Below, in pieces: positions 44,165 through 54,694 of a stretch of DNA of 64,000 bases. The notes beneath the pieces are model-generated. The model had not been told where the DNA came from, searched no databases, and was given only the letters and a program-made list of their open reading frames with translations. The position numbers and the translations under genes are program-made. The stretch comes from Balanoglossus misakiensis (taxonomy: Eukaryota; Hemichordata): assembly GCA_040954595.2 (NCBI GenBank), contig CM082583.2, positions 2,108,001 to 2,172,000 of the forward strand, written 5' to 3'. The stretch's first letter is position 1, and each line of letters begins with the position of its first letter.

Positions 44165-45474
44165 AGTTCAGGGGCCCGTTTTACCACTGCCAGCAGTGGT
44201 AAAACAGTATTTTACCATAGCTCTCGTCCAATCAGAATCACGGACGGTAGCATGATATAATATAATAATATCTATACACTTTATTGTTCCATGACGCTCA
44301 CGTACGTACACAGGGCAGATCAGTTGCGGGCGCGCACGCATGCGTAGACATCGCAGCACCAATCAACCTAGCAGCACCCGCCACAATTATTGCAGCTAAA
44401 ATCGGCCAGACTCTTTTCACTGCCAAAATGTGTTTTGATAACTCTCAAAAATGGCGTTTTCTGTGAAATCGGAGGCATGAAACGTTGAAAACGTATACAT
44501 GCGATGGTAAACTTGGCACGCTGTAGTAAAACACTGGTCAACGCATCGACTGGTCTCGCTTTCGTTAATGCTGCGGCGCACTGTGCATTACGAGGTGTGG
44601 ACGAAGTCCCTCAATGTACGGTACCGTCCATGGTCACGTGGTCAAGGTAACCATGGAGTCACCACACGCGGAGTTGTCTTATCTCGTACTTCGGATACTT
44701 TTAATATAGCACTACGACTCGCCTCAACTTCCATCGGGTAAAAGAAAGATAAACTTGACCTTGGGTATATTGCTGTGCCACGGTTAGACCTACAGTGCAG
44801 TGCCCGGTACTCACAACCACCTATTTAGCATATTTGTTAATCATTCGCCGCCATGGCATTGTCACATGTGTCATAGTTATTCCACGTGGCAGCTCCAATG
44901 TCACATCCTCGATAGTATAGTGGTGAGTATCTCCGCCTGTCACGGGGTTCAATTCCCCGTCGGGGAGTATTTTTTTATTAACAAAATCTATATTTGATAT
45001 TTATATGAAATGACCGTAAAAAGGTTAATTGGCTTTTAATTTTCGAGTTTTGGCTTGTTTTAGTCCGATTTTCTGCTCAGCCATGCACAAAAGCGACCCC
45101 CAATTACACCACGCGTACGGCCTCCACCACACAGACATGTAAGCAGCAAGCTTATGTTTGTTTCGATTAAAAATACTCCCTCATTTTTACACCACTTTCC
45201 TGTCCCATTTCTATCACAGTTGATCCCAGACGCGTTTCCTGGCAACAGGCCATAGACTGGCAACCGAGGAGGTTGACGCGAAAGAATATGGCGGCATCTA
45301 TCGACATCAATGGAAACATCCTGGTCTGGAATCCGGACTCGCGTGTCTTTTTTGCAAACCCTTCGTTATGTACCGTCATAGGAAAGAGTCTTGAGGAGAT
45401 ACTAGTATATAATCAGACATCTACGGAAATTAAGACGCCACCACTGACATACCAAGATATATATTCAATCAATA
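44165..45474 (+). repeat. Left arm of a giant palindrome (1310 bp)
   Basis: Reverse complement of 48963-50282 from AGTTC at 44165 to CAATCAATA at 45474. The arm lengths differ by ten bases, which equals the deletion in the tRNA-like gene at 44906-44967; other differences I noticed are minor. The outer end carries a perfect short hairpin (GTTTTACCACTG and its complement, 44179-44206). Inside are an end of the CACGGGCGTC-type element (44278-44310) and small ORFs mirrored in the other arm. Confidence 0.9.
44906..44967 (+). pseudogene. tRNA-Asp pseudogene (10-nt deletion)
   Basis: Same sequence as the intact tRNA-Asp in the right arm, but the ten bases after CCTGTCAC (3' side of the anticodon stem and start of the variable region) are missing, so the anticodon arm cannot form. 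Confidence 0.9.
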
Positions 45475-46085
45475 CTGTTCGTTTTAAAATGGACGCTGCC
45501 ATCACACCTTCCCTGCCTTATTGAGTGCCGCCGATGTGCACAGAAATGAGTAGCCACTCGGCCACCAACTAAGATGATTAAGGCCTCATCACCTATTTCT
45601 TTTTAGAGGCTAGGGTATACTAGATTCTATGACAGTCGCTGCGCCTGTCGATAAGAAATGGAACTTTCCTACACAGCACAGCACAGTCCAGCCACTTCTT
45701 GTGTCGATCGTGCGAATGGGTGGCTCAATTTAAGACACCGCATTGTTGTTTCTTTATCTTTTATTTATTTATTTGTGTGTTTTCTTATTTGTTGCCCCGA
45801 AAAGAACGCCTACTTCGCCTGTGATAGCATTCTGCGACTCATATAAACGTCGTAGTATTTTGACAGATATAACATAATTTTCACCGTACATATACCAAAA
45901 GTCTTGCTCCAAGACTGTTTGATACTGAACGTCCTGTGGACGCGACGCTAATCAACAGTTGCTCACTTTGCCTGGCGGCGCGTCATACCCACAATGCAAT
46001 TGTAATGTGATTTGACCCCCTAGCACAAAGTAACGACATATTTAAGGTACTAGAAAGAAACTAGCACTTATTCATTTTTTTTCAG

Positions 46086-48864
46086 ATTTGGACGACTGCG
46101 CGGGCTTATTGGGTCACTCTTAATAATGCAAGCGATTGGCATCATCATGATATTTTCGCCTAACTACGTATTTTTCGCGGCATGTTACTTCTTGCTTTTC
46201 ATCGTAGTATACTCTACCTCTCTTGCTGGATTTGTGTTGGGTAAGAACGATTTCCAATAATTCAGTTTAATCAGACATTTTATATCTGGCATCAACTGGA
46301 AACGGTTCGGGAAATAATGTTAATTTAGCAGTGTGTTGCCCTACTAGACCGTGACACAAAAAATGAAATTCAGTGGTAGAGATCTTCAACGTGACAATTT
46401 ACAAAGTTGAAAAATAAATCAAGCATTGTCACGCATGATTCCCTCTCTCGTATGTCGTACTCGATACATGGCAAGAAATGCCAGTCAAGATAAAGAACCG
46501 GTCGCTGAATTCTCATCTATCTGTCCATAGTCACTGAACACGTAGGACCCTCCAAGCGATCCCTGGCCGGTATGATTCAAGCCGCCTGTTACAGCGTCGG
46601 TTACATGCTGCTCAGCCTATTAGCATACTTCATCCGTGAGTGGTGGAAGCTGCTGTTGGCCATTACTATTCCCAACGCCATATTCTTGGTGTATTGGTGG
46701 TAAGTGCGAGAACGGACTCTACTTCAGAGAAGATGTCGGATCTTCGTTACAGTCATACAAGCTTTGTTCATCAGAATTGTCGAATCGAATGAACGCTCTC
46801 CCTTGTTTCCATTTTTTCCAACATGACGTGAACGGTGAGTGTGTGTGCGCGAGTATGTGTGCATGTGAACTACGTGTATACATGTATTCTGTTTTCTATG
46901 TACAGGATCATCTGTCTGTGGGCAAAAAGAAACAGGCCGAGGCAATCATACGTAAATCCGCCCGGGTGAACAAAGTGGAGGTCCCGGATGACCTCTTCGA
47001 CGGGTCATGGCAACCAGAGCGTGGTGATGATAGCGAACAGGTAAATTATCACGGTGACTCTGACAAGTCTTTGTTCGTGTTCTAAGATATTGTTGGAAAA
47101 TCATTATTAACATCTTTTGCTGCTTTCTTGTACAGAACTACAACAACAACACGACCGTTGCTGAAGCGGCACCGAGTATGTTGAGTTTATTGAGACTACC
47201 GAACATGAGAAAGAAGATACTCATTTTGATTTTAAACTTGTAAGTGACTACTGTCAAGTGCATGCCTCTTTATTTTTTAAACTCAACGCTATGACTTCGT
47301 TTAGCCAGACAGTTTTTGATCGAATAATCACAGACAACAATTTACTGTGGTGAACATGTAGTTGAAAACGCTGCTCTAAGATCTCCAATTTCCCCGGGTC
47401 TTTCTAGTACAATCATGTAGTTGACATCAATCCTATGTCGATTTCGTTATAGCATAGCCAACAGTATGGTCTACTACGGTTTAAATCTGAACACGTCATC
47501 GCTGGGCGGCAGCGACTACCTCAACGCGTTCATATCAGCCATCGTGGAAATCCCGGCTTTCTTGGTAGCAACCTATATACTTGAGATCCCCTTATTGGGA
47601 CGTCGCTGGTCGCTGTTTCTGACGATGTTGCTGAGCGGCTGTGGATGTATAGGGGCGGCCTTCGTGCCACAGTGTGAGTATTGCAATGTTAGACCAGATC
47701 CCAGTCTAATTTGGACGCCGACTTTCCCTTTTTTCTTCCAGAATGGCATATTTGGAACAAAATAACTTTACGTTGTCCATGATATAAATTATTTCGATCA
47801 TAACTTCTTCATCAATGTATTATTAACAGGTGGAGATCTAACATGGTTACGTATAACTCTGGCTATGATTGGTACATGTAAATTTGGAATTTCGTCCTCG
47901 TTCGGCATAGTGTTGGTCTACTCGACAGAATTGTTCCCAACACCTGTAAGGTAATCACAACATTTCTCTATGTCAGGCTACTAGAGGTCGTTCATTTTAC
48001 CCGATGTGCAGCTGATGTGGTGTGGGTTAGCACATTGCCGAGTATTGGTACATATATCGCAATGATATCTCTTACAACAGTAATTCAATAGTGTCACTTC
48101 ATTTTCGCGAGCCAGAGCCATCGGGGCCTACCTCCAGCCTGAGAAACTGTTGCCGTAAAGAGGTCGGATTTTACGACGATGTGTCACTTAGGTCGCCTCA
48201 GAGTCTTTGCTTTGGTCTATCGTGGCAGGTGTAGTATGTTAGCATGATACATGGTACTTGTAATACTATAATACTTTAAATGTCCGCAAGGAGGAGGATT
48301 ACCGGGCCAGTTTTGCAGCTATATATATATATTGTAATGCTTTCTTTAGGTCCATGGGCATTGGGCTTTGCTGTATGTGCGCCTACCTCGGCGCGATAGT
48401 TTCTCCGCAAATCTTGCTTCTCAAGACACTGTGGCTGCCGCTACCACCTATTATCTTCGGCGTCACAGCCACCCTTGCCGGGACAATAGTTTTGCCTTTG
48501 CCGGAAACGAGAGGGCGAAAACTGCCGGAAACCATGGCGGAGGGAGAAAGGTTTGGGAAGTGAGTAAAAAAGCTTATGTCCGGTGTTATAATCACACGTC
48601 ACATAGGTACAAACTCAAGTGGAAGACTGGGCACCTACCATATCACGGTGCAGGCATAGGAATGGTTATGATATATTTTGGGGCATTTTAAATGGAAATC
48701 TGTCTTTTAAAGTATCTTCTATACTTGCTTTTCGTGTTTTAAAATCATATTTTTTTTCTTTCGACAGGAAACCCCGTCATGGTCAATACGAAGGGTATGG
48801 AGAGATACGAAAAATTGAAATGGTAAACAAAAGCCGTGACACTGAACTTGAAGCCAAAGAATAA
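46086..48864 (+). pseudogene. SLC22-type organic ion transporter, 5'-truncated, between palindrome arms
   Basis: Eight exons with consensus splice sites: 46086-46240, 46531-46699, 46906-47040, 47136-47239, 47453-47673, 47830-47950, 48350-48559, 48768-48864 (stop). The product is the major-facilitator protein from the TM2-TM3 loop (FGRLRG) to the C-terminus: EHVGPSKRSLAG, YFIREWWKLLLAI, NSMVYYGLNLNTSSLGG, LGRRWSLFL, AMIGTCKFGISSSFGIVLVY, STELFPTPVR, LPLPETRGRKLPET. The first exon(s), with TM1-TM2 and the large glycosylated loop, are absent; the left palindrome arm sits in their place. Exon 3 lacks the conserved PESxRWL motif: after TGG-ATC-ATC the text jumps to the S.GK..QAE helix and the frame no longer matches exon 2. 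This and the missing 5' end support the pseudogene call. A functional parent presumably exists elsewhere. Confidence 0.85.
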
Positions 48865-48962
48865 CACATGTTGATGTTTACGAATTCTTGATAATAAGAA
48901 TGCAGTCTTGTTTATTGTTTAATAGACAACGATGTTGTTGTCCGGGTTAATACTGGTTCTTC

Positions 48963-50282
48963 TATTGATTGAATATATATCTTGGTATGTCAGTGGTGGC
49001 GTCTTAATTTCCGTAGATGTCTGATTATATACTAGTATCTCCTCAAGACTCTTTCCTATGACGGTACATAACGAAGGGTTTGCAAAAAAGACACGCGAGT
49101 CCGGATTCCAGACCAGGATGTTTCCATTGATGTCGATAGATGCCGCCATATTCTTTCGCGTCAACCTCCTCGGTTGCCAGTCTATGGCCTGTTGCCAGGA
49201 AACGCGTCTGGGATCAACTGTGATAGAAATGGGACAGGAAAGTGGTGTAAAAATGAGGGAGTATTTTTAATCGAAACAAACATAAGCTTGCTGCTTACAT
49301 GTCTGTGTGGTGGAGGCCGTACGCGTGGTGTAATTGGGGGTCGCTTTTGTGCATGGCTGAGCAGAAAATCGGACTAAAACAAGCCAAAACTCGAAAATTA
49401 AAAGCCAATTAACCTTTTTACGGTCATTTCATATAAATATCAAATATAGATTTTGTTAATAAAAAAATACTCCCCGACGGGGAATTGAACCCCGGTCTTC
49501 CGCGTGACAGGCGGAGATACTCACCACTATACTATCGAGGATGTGACATTGGAGCTGCCACGTGGAATAACTATGACACATGTGACAATGCCATGGCGGC
49601 GAATGATTAACAAATATGCTAAATAGGTGGTTGTGAGTACCGGGCACTGCACTGTAGGTCTAACCGTGGCACAGCAATATACCCAAGGTCAAGTTTATCT
49701 TTCTTTTACCCGATGGAAGTTGAGGCGAGTCGTAGTGCTATATTAAAAGTATCCGAAGTACGAGATAAGACAACTCCGCGTGTGGTGACTCCATGGTTAC
49801 CTTGACCACGTGACCATGGACGGTACCGTACATTGAGGGACTTCGTCCACACCTCGTAATGCACAGTGCGCCGCAGCATTAACGAAAGCGAGACCAGTCG
49901 ATGCGTTGACCAGTGTTTTACTACAGCGTGCCAAGTTTACCATCGCATGTATACGTTTTCAACGTTTCATGCCTCCGATTTCACAGAAAACGCCATTTTT
50001 GAGAGTTATCAAAACACATTTTGGCAGTGAAAAGAGTCTGGCCGATTTTAGCTGCAATAATTGTGGCGGGTGCTGCTAGGTTGATTGGTGCTGCGATGTC
50101 TACGCATGCGTGCGCGCCCGCAACTGATCTGCCCTGTGTACGTACGTGAGCGTCATGGAACAATAAAGTGTATAGATATTATTATATTATATCATGCTAC
50201 CGTCCGTGATTCTGATTGGACGAGAGCTATGGTAAAATACTGTTTTACCACTGCTGGCAGTGGTAAAACGGGCCCCAGAACT
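48963..50282 (-). repeat. Right arm of the giant palindrome (1320 bp)
   Basis: Inverted copy of 44165-45474. It contains the intact tRNA-Asp gene (49470-49541) and ends outward with the GTTTTACCACTG-type hairpin and GGGCCCC. Mirror-image ORFs occur in both arms (for example 48919-49164 and 45273-45524). They begin AASIDINGNILVWNPDSR in each arm but show no known domain. Confidence 0.9.
49470..49541 (-). tRNA. tRNA-Asp (GTC anticodon)
   Basis: 72-nt gene. Acceptor stem TCCTCGA pairs with TCGGGGA (one T-G wobble). The D-arm is TAGTATAGTGGTGAGTA. The anticodon stem TCCGC/GCGGA encloses the loop CTGTCAC with anticodon GTC. The T-arm CGGGG-TTCAATT-CCCCG is intact, with discriminator G. The sequence after the gene (GTATTTTTTTATT) supplies a Pol III terminator. 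Close to the canonical animal tRNA-Asp, with a compensatory T-A pair replacing C-G at the base of the anticodon stem. Confidence 0.95.
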
Positions 50283-50740
50283 AGCATGCAGCAGGGAAAG
50301 TGTGCGGTTATACCACAGTCGCGCGGGATTAAACTAAATGAAGAACATAAAAACACTTGAATTTACGGATGTTTTATTTTGGAACTGCTCTGCTCTGAAT
50401 ATTTTGCACTTTTGTCACTTTTTGGCGTCTGCTTTATGTTTAATGCTCGATCCCGGGCCGCACGTGTTTACATTCACCGTCGCCATGTTGGTTCACGATC
50501 GTAATTTCTCTTTCTGACGCCGTTTCGGTAAGAAAATGACACTGATTTGCCACAAAAACAACTGTTGATATAATATAATAGCAATAACCCCCGCCTCAGT
50601 CGGGTATACACTCGATTTGGGTACAATTCGCTCCATATAGCACTCGCCTAACGGCTCGTGCTATATGTCTCGAATTGTACCAAAATCTCGTGTTTACCCG
50701 CCTGCGGCGGGGGTTATTGCTTAAATAAACTTAGCATAAA
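50283..50740. repeat. Foldback MITE at 50577-50728 and flanks
   Basis: AGCAATAACCCCCGCCTCAG at 50580 and GGCGGGGGTTATTGCTTA at the right end, with TACACTCGATTTGGGTACAA and its complement inside. The termini AGCAATAA..CCCCC resemble the foldback at 52321-52468. No gene in the rest. Confidence 0.75.
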
Positions 50741-50952
50741 CGCGACGTCCTCAACGAACAAAGAATACAATATTTCGTGGGTTTGTTTGGTGTGGACGAG
50801 AACGGCAATAAAGCTGGGTCAGTGTTAACTTAATGTGCAAAACCACACCGTACGCGTACCTCTATAGGGGATAGGCACCGTGTGTACGATCTCGTCTTGA
50901 GCAGTAAAGGCGATGTCTACGCATGCGTGCGCGCCCGCAACTGATCTGCCCT

Positions 50953-51823
50953 TAGTCTAGTCTCGGTTACCCAGACGCCTTTGCTTCTTCCGATGCTCTC
51001 CAGAAAAGGGTCTGGGGAAATGCTATTGAAAGCTTTGTAAAACAAAATGGCCGATGTCAGGATTTTGATCATCGCCTGATTGGCTGAGCTGTCAGTATGA
51101 CCCGGGTCACCGCAATAGTTTCGACAATCGTCTACCAAAGATATTTCGTATAATTTCTCCAACAATGCTAACAGAGGACGCCTTTTGCCTTTCGCATCAA
51201 CCAACAAGTACCGGTCTCTTGATATGAAGAGACGACAAAAAATCACACATGTGTGTTCGTTTATGCCTATGCTAAATTATCCATACACTTTATTGTTCCA
51301 TGACGCCCGTGGCCATTTTGTTTTACAAAGCTTTCAATAGCATTTCCCCAGACCCTTTTCTGGAGAGCATCGGAAGAAGCAAAGGCGTCTGGGTAACCGA
51401 GACTACCCTTAGTCTGGTACCCTGCCCCCTTTCTCCCGCTGCTGGCGCTACACTCACGAAAGGGGTCAGGTAAAGGCCATTTAATGCATGGCTGTGATTG
51501 GACATTAATATCGAGCGTGCTGATTGGTCAATAAAGTTTTCAGACGACAAACAATAACTACATTTGTAGTCGATTGTTGCCGTAAATATTCTTTAACCGC
51601 TGCTCACCTTCCCCACAAGCAACACATGTACTTGCGTTGATCTTTACTGGTGTTGTTTTCACGGTCGCAGCCATTTTGGTGTATCATGTGACGTCACTGA
51701 ACAGTTGAAGTGATGTGACAGTCCGCCATTTTGGTCAGGATCCTGACCAAAATGGCGGCCCATACCTGACCCTTCCCTTGAGCAGCGCAGCCAGCGGCGG
51801 GGATGGGGCAGGGGACCAGACTA
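50953..51823. mobile_element. Foldback element (TAGTCTGGT ends) with another nested in it
   Basis: Outer element: TAGTC (50953-50957) continuing at 51415 with TGGTACCCTGCCCC, right end GGGGCAGGGGACCAGACTA at 51823. It is flanked by ATCTGCCCT at 50944-50952 and 51824-51832 (9 bp). The undisturbed host text GATCTGCCCTGTGTACG occurs at 50123-50140. One end of the family is at 5559-5577. The arms carry GGTCAGG..CTGACC and AAAATGGC hairpins. Confidence 0.85.
50958..51405. mobile_element. 448-bp foldback element nested in the outer foldback
   Basis: Starts TAGTCTCGGTTACCCAGAC and ends with its complement, as does 21906-22504. Flanked by CCCTTAGTC at 50949-50957 and 51406-51414 (9 bp). The arms (GCCTTTGCTTCTTCCGATGC..AAAATGGCC) are about 105 bp. 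The loop holds a stray end of the CACGGGCGTC element (51260-51312) and unrelated sequence. Confidence 0.9.
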
Positions 51824-52320
51824 ATCTGCCCTGTGTACGTACGTGAGTACACATATATACAGGGTATGAAACGAATTTTCAGCCCACCGCCATTTGGCAA
51901 CTATTACGAAGAAGATCGTTACCAAACCAGAGTATGCGTTTTAGATTAGATAGAAACCTAATGTCTGGCTTTTCAATTTTCAAAAGTCGGTCGAACATTC
52001 GAGATATTATCGATCGAAAAGTGTCACTCGTCCTGGGGACGTGCGTTACCGACGTAAAATGGCGTTTGGGCGATGTCGCAAATTTCTCTCTGAAAGGTAT
52101 ACATAGGACATACTGTTTCATGCAAAAAAAATCATAGCAAATATAACAGTGATGCACATGAACAACGTCCACCATGACTGGGAGGAGCTGAGCTGAGCTC
52201 ACGCATAGTTTCATACACATGATATAAAACCCGGCGATCGAACACGGCACTTCAGGTCACCAGATTCGCAATGGTTTTGTATACGGATTTGTTGTATTTT
52301 TCACGTTTTCCGTTTTTTAT

Positions 52321-52468
52321 TTAAGCAATAAAACACCCCCAGCCATGGTATACCACGAGATTTTGACCAGTTCACGACATATACGCACGAGCGATAGCGA
52401 GTGCGTATATGTCGTGAACTGGTCAAAATCTCGTGGTATACCATGGCTGGGGGTGTTTTATTGCTTAA
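52321..52468. repeat. 148-bp near-perfect foldback
   Basis: TTAAGCAATAAAACACCCCC and its complement at the ends. The arms match through CCATGGTATACCACGAGATT to a short CACGAGCGATAGCGAG loop. At the same place in the other host copy (about 21755-21765) the text is TTTTTATTCATGATTAATCC, so this element is an insertion or replacement specific to this copy. Confidence 0.85.
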
Positions 52469-52953
52469 TTAATCCAACACTTTTCAAGACACATTCTAAG
52501 CAAAAATGAAAATTATTGACTACACTTCGATAGCACTCTGCTCCGTAGAACAAAGTGTCCCCCCTGTCCCCCCTTTTTGGTAACGCACGTCCCCAGACTC
52601 CATGTGAGCGATTGCATACCCTTCCTAACATACACTGTATACGAACGCGTCTGTCCTGGCTAGCAACGGAGTCGTACGATCGTCTGCCGCGCGCGCTGGG
52701 CCGGGCGCGTGCGCGCGTGCGGTTGTAGATTGCTCCATCACTTCCGCGGAACGCGGCGCTAGTGCGTTCGCTCGCATATTTTGCAAGTCCGGCGCTAGTG
52801 CGTTCGCTCGCATATTTTGCAAGTCCAGCTGTAGCTAGGCCGTTCGTGAGTGTAGTTCTCGTTCACATAAAAAAAAACACGAAATAATTTATTGTGTGTT
52901 CGTTTATGCCTATGCTAAATTATCCATACACTTTATTGTTCCATGACGCCCGT

Positions 52954-54690
52954 GGTTACATGAGGTAACTCGGCAGGCAACTCGACGCGCAACCCGAGTC
53001 GCGTCGCTACATCGAACAGTTTACACACGACGTGGCATTCGTGTAGAACAGACGTTTGGAACAACAAACGATACTTGTACATGTAAATTATGATACACCC
53101 CTCAAAAGCCAAAGGTCTTGAGAGGCAATTTTATACCCTGTATATTTTGTACTATAGGTTAGATAAGTCGCGGGCGCGCACGCACGCGTACACATCCCTT
53201 TACTGCTCAGGACGAGATCGCACATAAAGTACGGTGCCTAGTGTAAGAGGTACGCGTACATTCAGTAGAACAAAGTGCTTCTAAAGATTAAAAAACATGT
53301 AAACAATCTCACTAATTGTCAAATTACAAAAACGGGGTTGAATCACGTTAACAGTCAAACCATTTCTCGCGTACTTGATGTTACAAGGTGTTTGCCAATG
53401 TCATTTGACTTACTACTGGTATAGACCTTGAAAGAAAATGGATATATCATCGAATTTTCTGTGTTATTGCTGCGTTTGGAAACTATCGGCCGCTGTGCCA
53501 TATTTCAGCCTGCATATTTATTTTTCGTTGGTTGATGATTGTATGTCTCGTAACATAGTTATTACTCTCGTGAACAGCAAGAGTTGCATAGGGATGCCAT
53601 AATACACAAACGATGTTAAACTCTCATGAGATTAGGCACGATTTCAGGCGGACGTCGTGTCATGTGTTGGCTATACGCGAAGTAAACCACATTGAATGGC
53701 GAACACAGTTCTTGAATACGTACATTATTATCGCCGAAAAAGCATGGTTACGGTTGAAAAACTTTACCTTGTTTTATCGGTTTTTCGTGACAAATAATAG
53801 GGCACGATTTTTTCATCGCTTTGGTTTTCAATACACATTTGCGGATGCAATCATTCATCGCGAAAACCGGTGCATGCGCTATGCGATCCGTTGGTGCTAT
53901 TCCATCAAAATTCCGTTTTGAGAGATCAATAGCACAGTTTCGTAGCGAAGATCAACACGGCGATTTACACTGACAAAAATGCACGGCTACCATGCAAGCA
54001 GTTTTTTCTATCACTCAAATTTCTTTTGACTGAACTATGTGCAAAAAATGAATATAAAATTTGTATAAGTGTTTTTTTTTCATAAATTTTCAATACAATA
54101 CATGTAGCATTGAAAGTGGCAGATTCAGACTCTCAAAATATTTACCGGAATGGCATAAAAATCTAACACTGATACAAATTTGACAAAATTGCTATAAGAA
54201 TCACGGCTGTCATTCGCTTTATTTTGCGCAGATACAGCCCGCCCAAAATTGAAATTCCCTGATATACAACTCTTATTATGAACACGGGGTTAGCGTTCTA
54301 AATTGACAACTTTGTTCTGCCGGCCTGCGCTGTTACAAGCAACTGCTTTTGTATTCATTGGATACCAGCGATGCAACAGGTGTGAATTTTAGCACCGGTA
54401 TTTTCAGTTTCAGAGTCTTTGCATGCAATTATCGCTCGGTCACCCTTTTGTCTCACTCGCTCGGTCACCCTTTTGTCTCACTCATGAAAAAATCAATATG
54501 TCATCAGAGAACTTTTAGCACCTTTTTGTACAAGAGTATTCATTCGAGTTGGGCTGAATTACCAGTGCTTCTGAATTTATTTGAATATATTTAGTTTGAA
54601 CAAAAACAACGAAACTGGTTTCAACCAACCAACAGATTGTCTGAAGTGCTTTTTCTTGTTTCTCAACACCATTTCGTTTCCCCTTTCCTG
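52954..54690. other. No gene seen
   Basis: Fragments of the CpG-rich host-element interior recur at about 53165-53255 in reverse orientation. The rest is AT-rich with no supported exon. Confidence 0.4.
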
Positions 54691-54694
54691 CAAG

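Larger units (their letters stand above)
50741..52953. mobile_element. Second, rearranged copy of the CACGGGCGTC TIR element
   Basis: Matches 21085-23113 in blocks: GCAATAAAGCTGGGTCAGT at about 50805, CGATGTCTACGCATGCGTGC, the stretch 51840-52300 (almost identical to 21320-21760) and 52480-52953 (to the terminus CCATGACGCCCGTG). It is interrupted by foldback elements at 50953-51823 and 52321-52468. It lacks the 599-bp foldback found in the other copy and so supplies its empty site at 52596-52604. No transposase ORF. Confidence 0.75.

Noticed and set aside
45273-45524. Short ORF mirrored in both palindrome arms (45273 and 48919)
   Set aside because: Its duplication simply follows from the arms being copies, and no domain or independent evidence of coding is visible.
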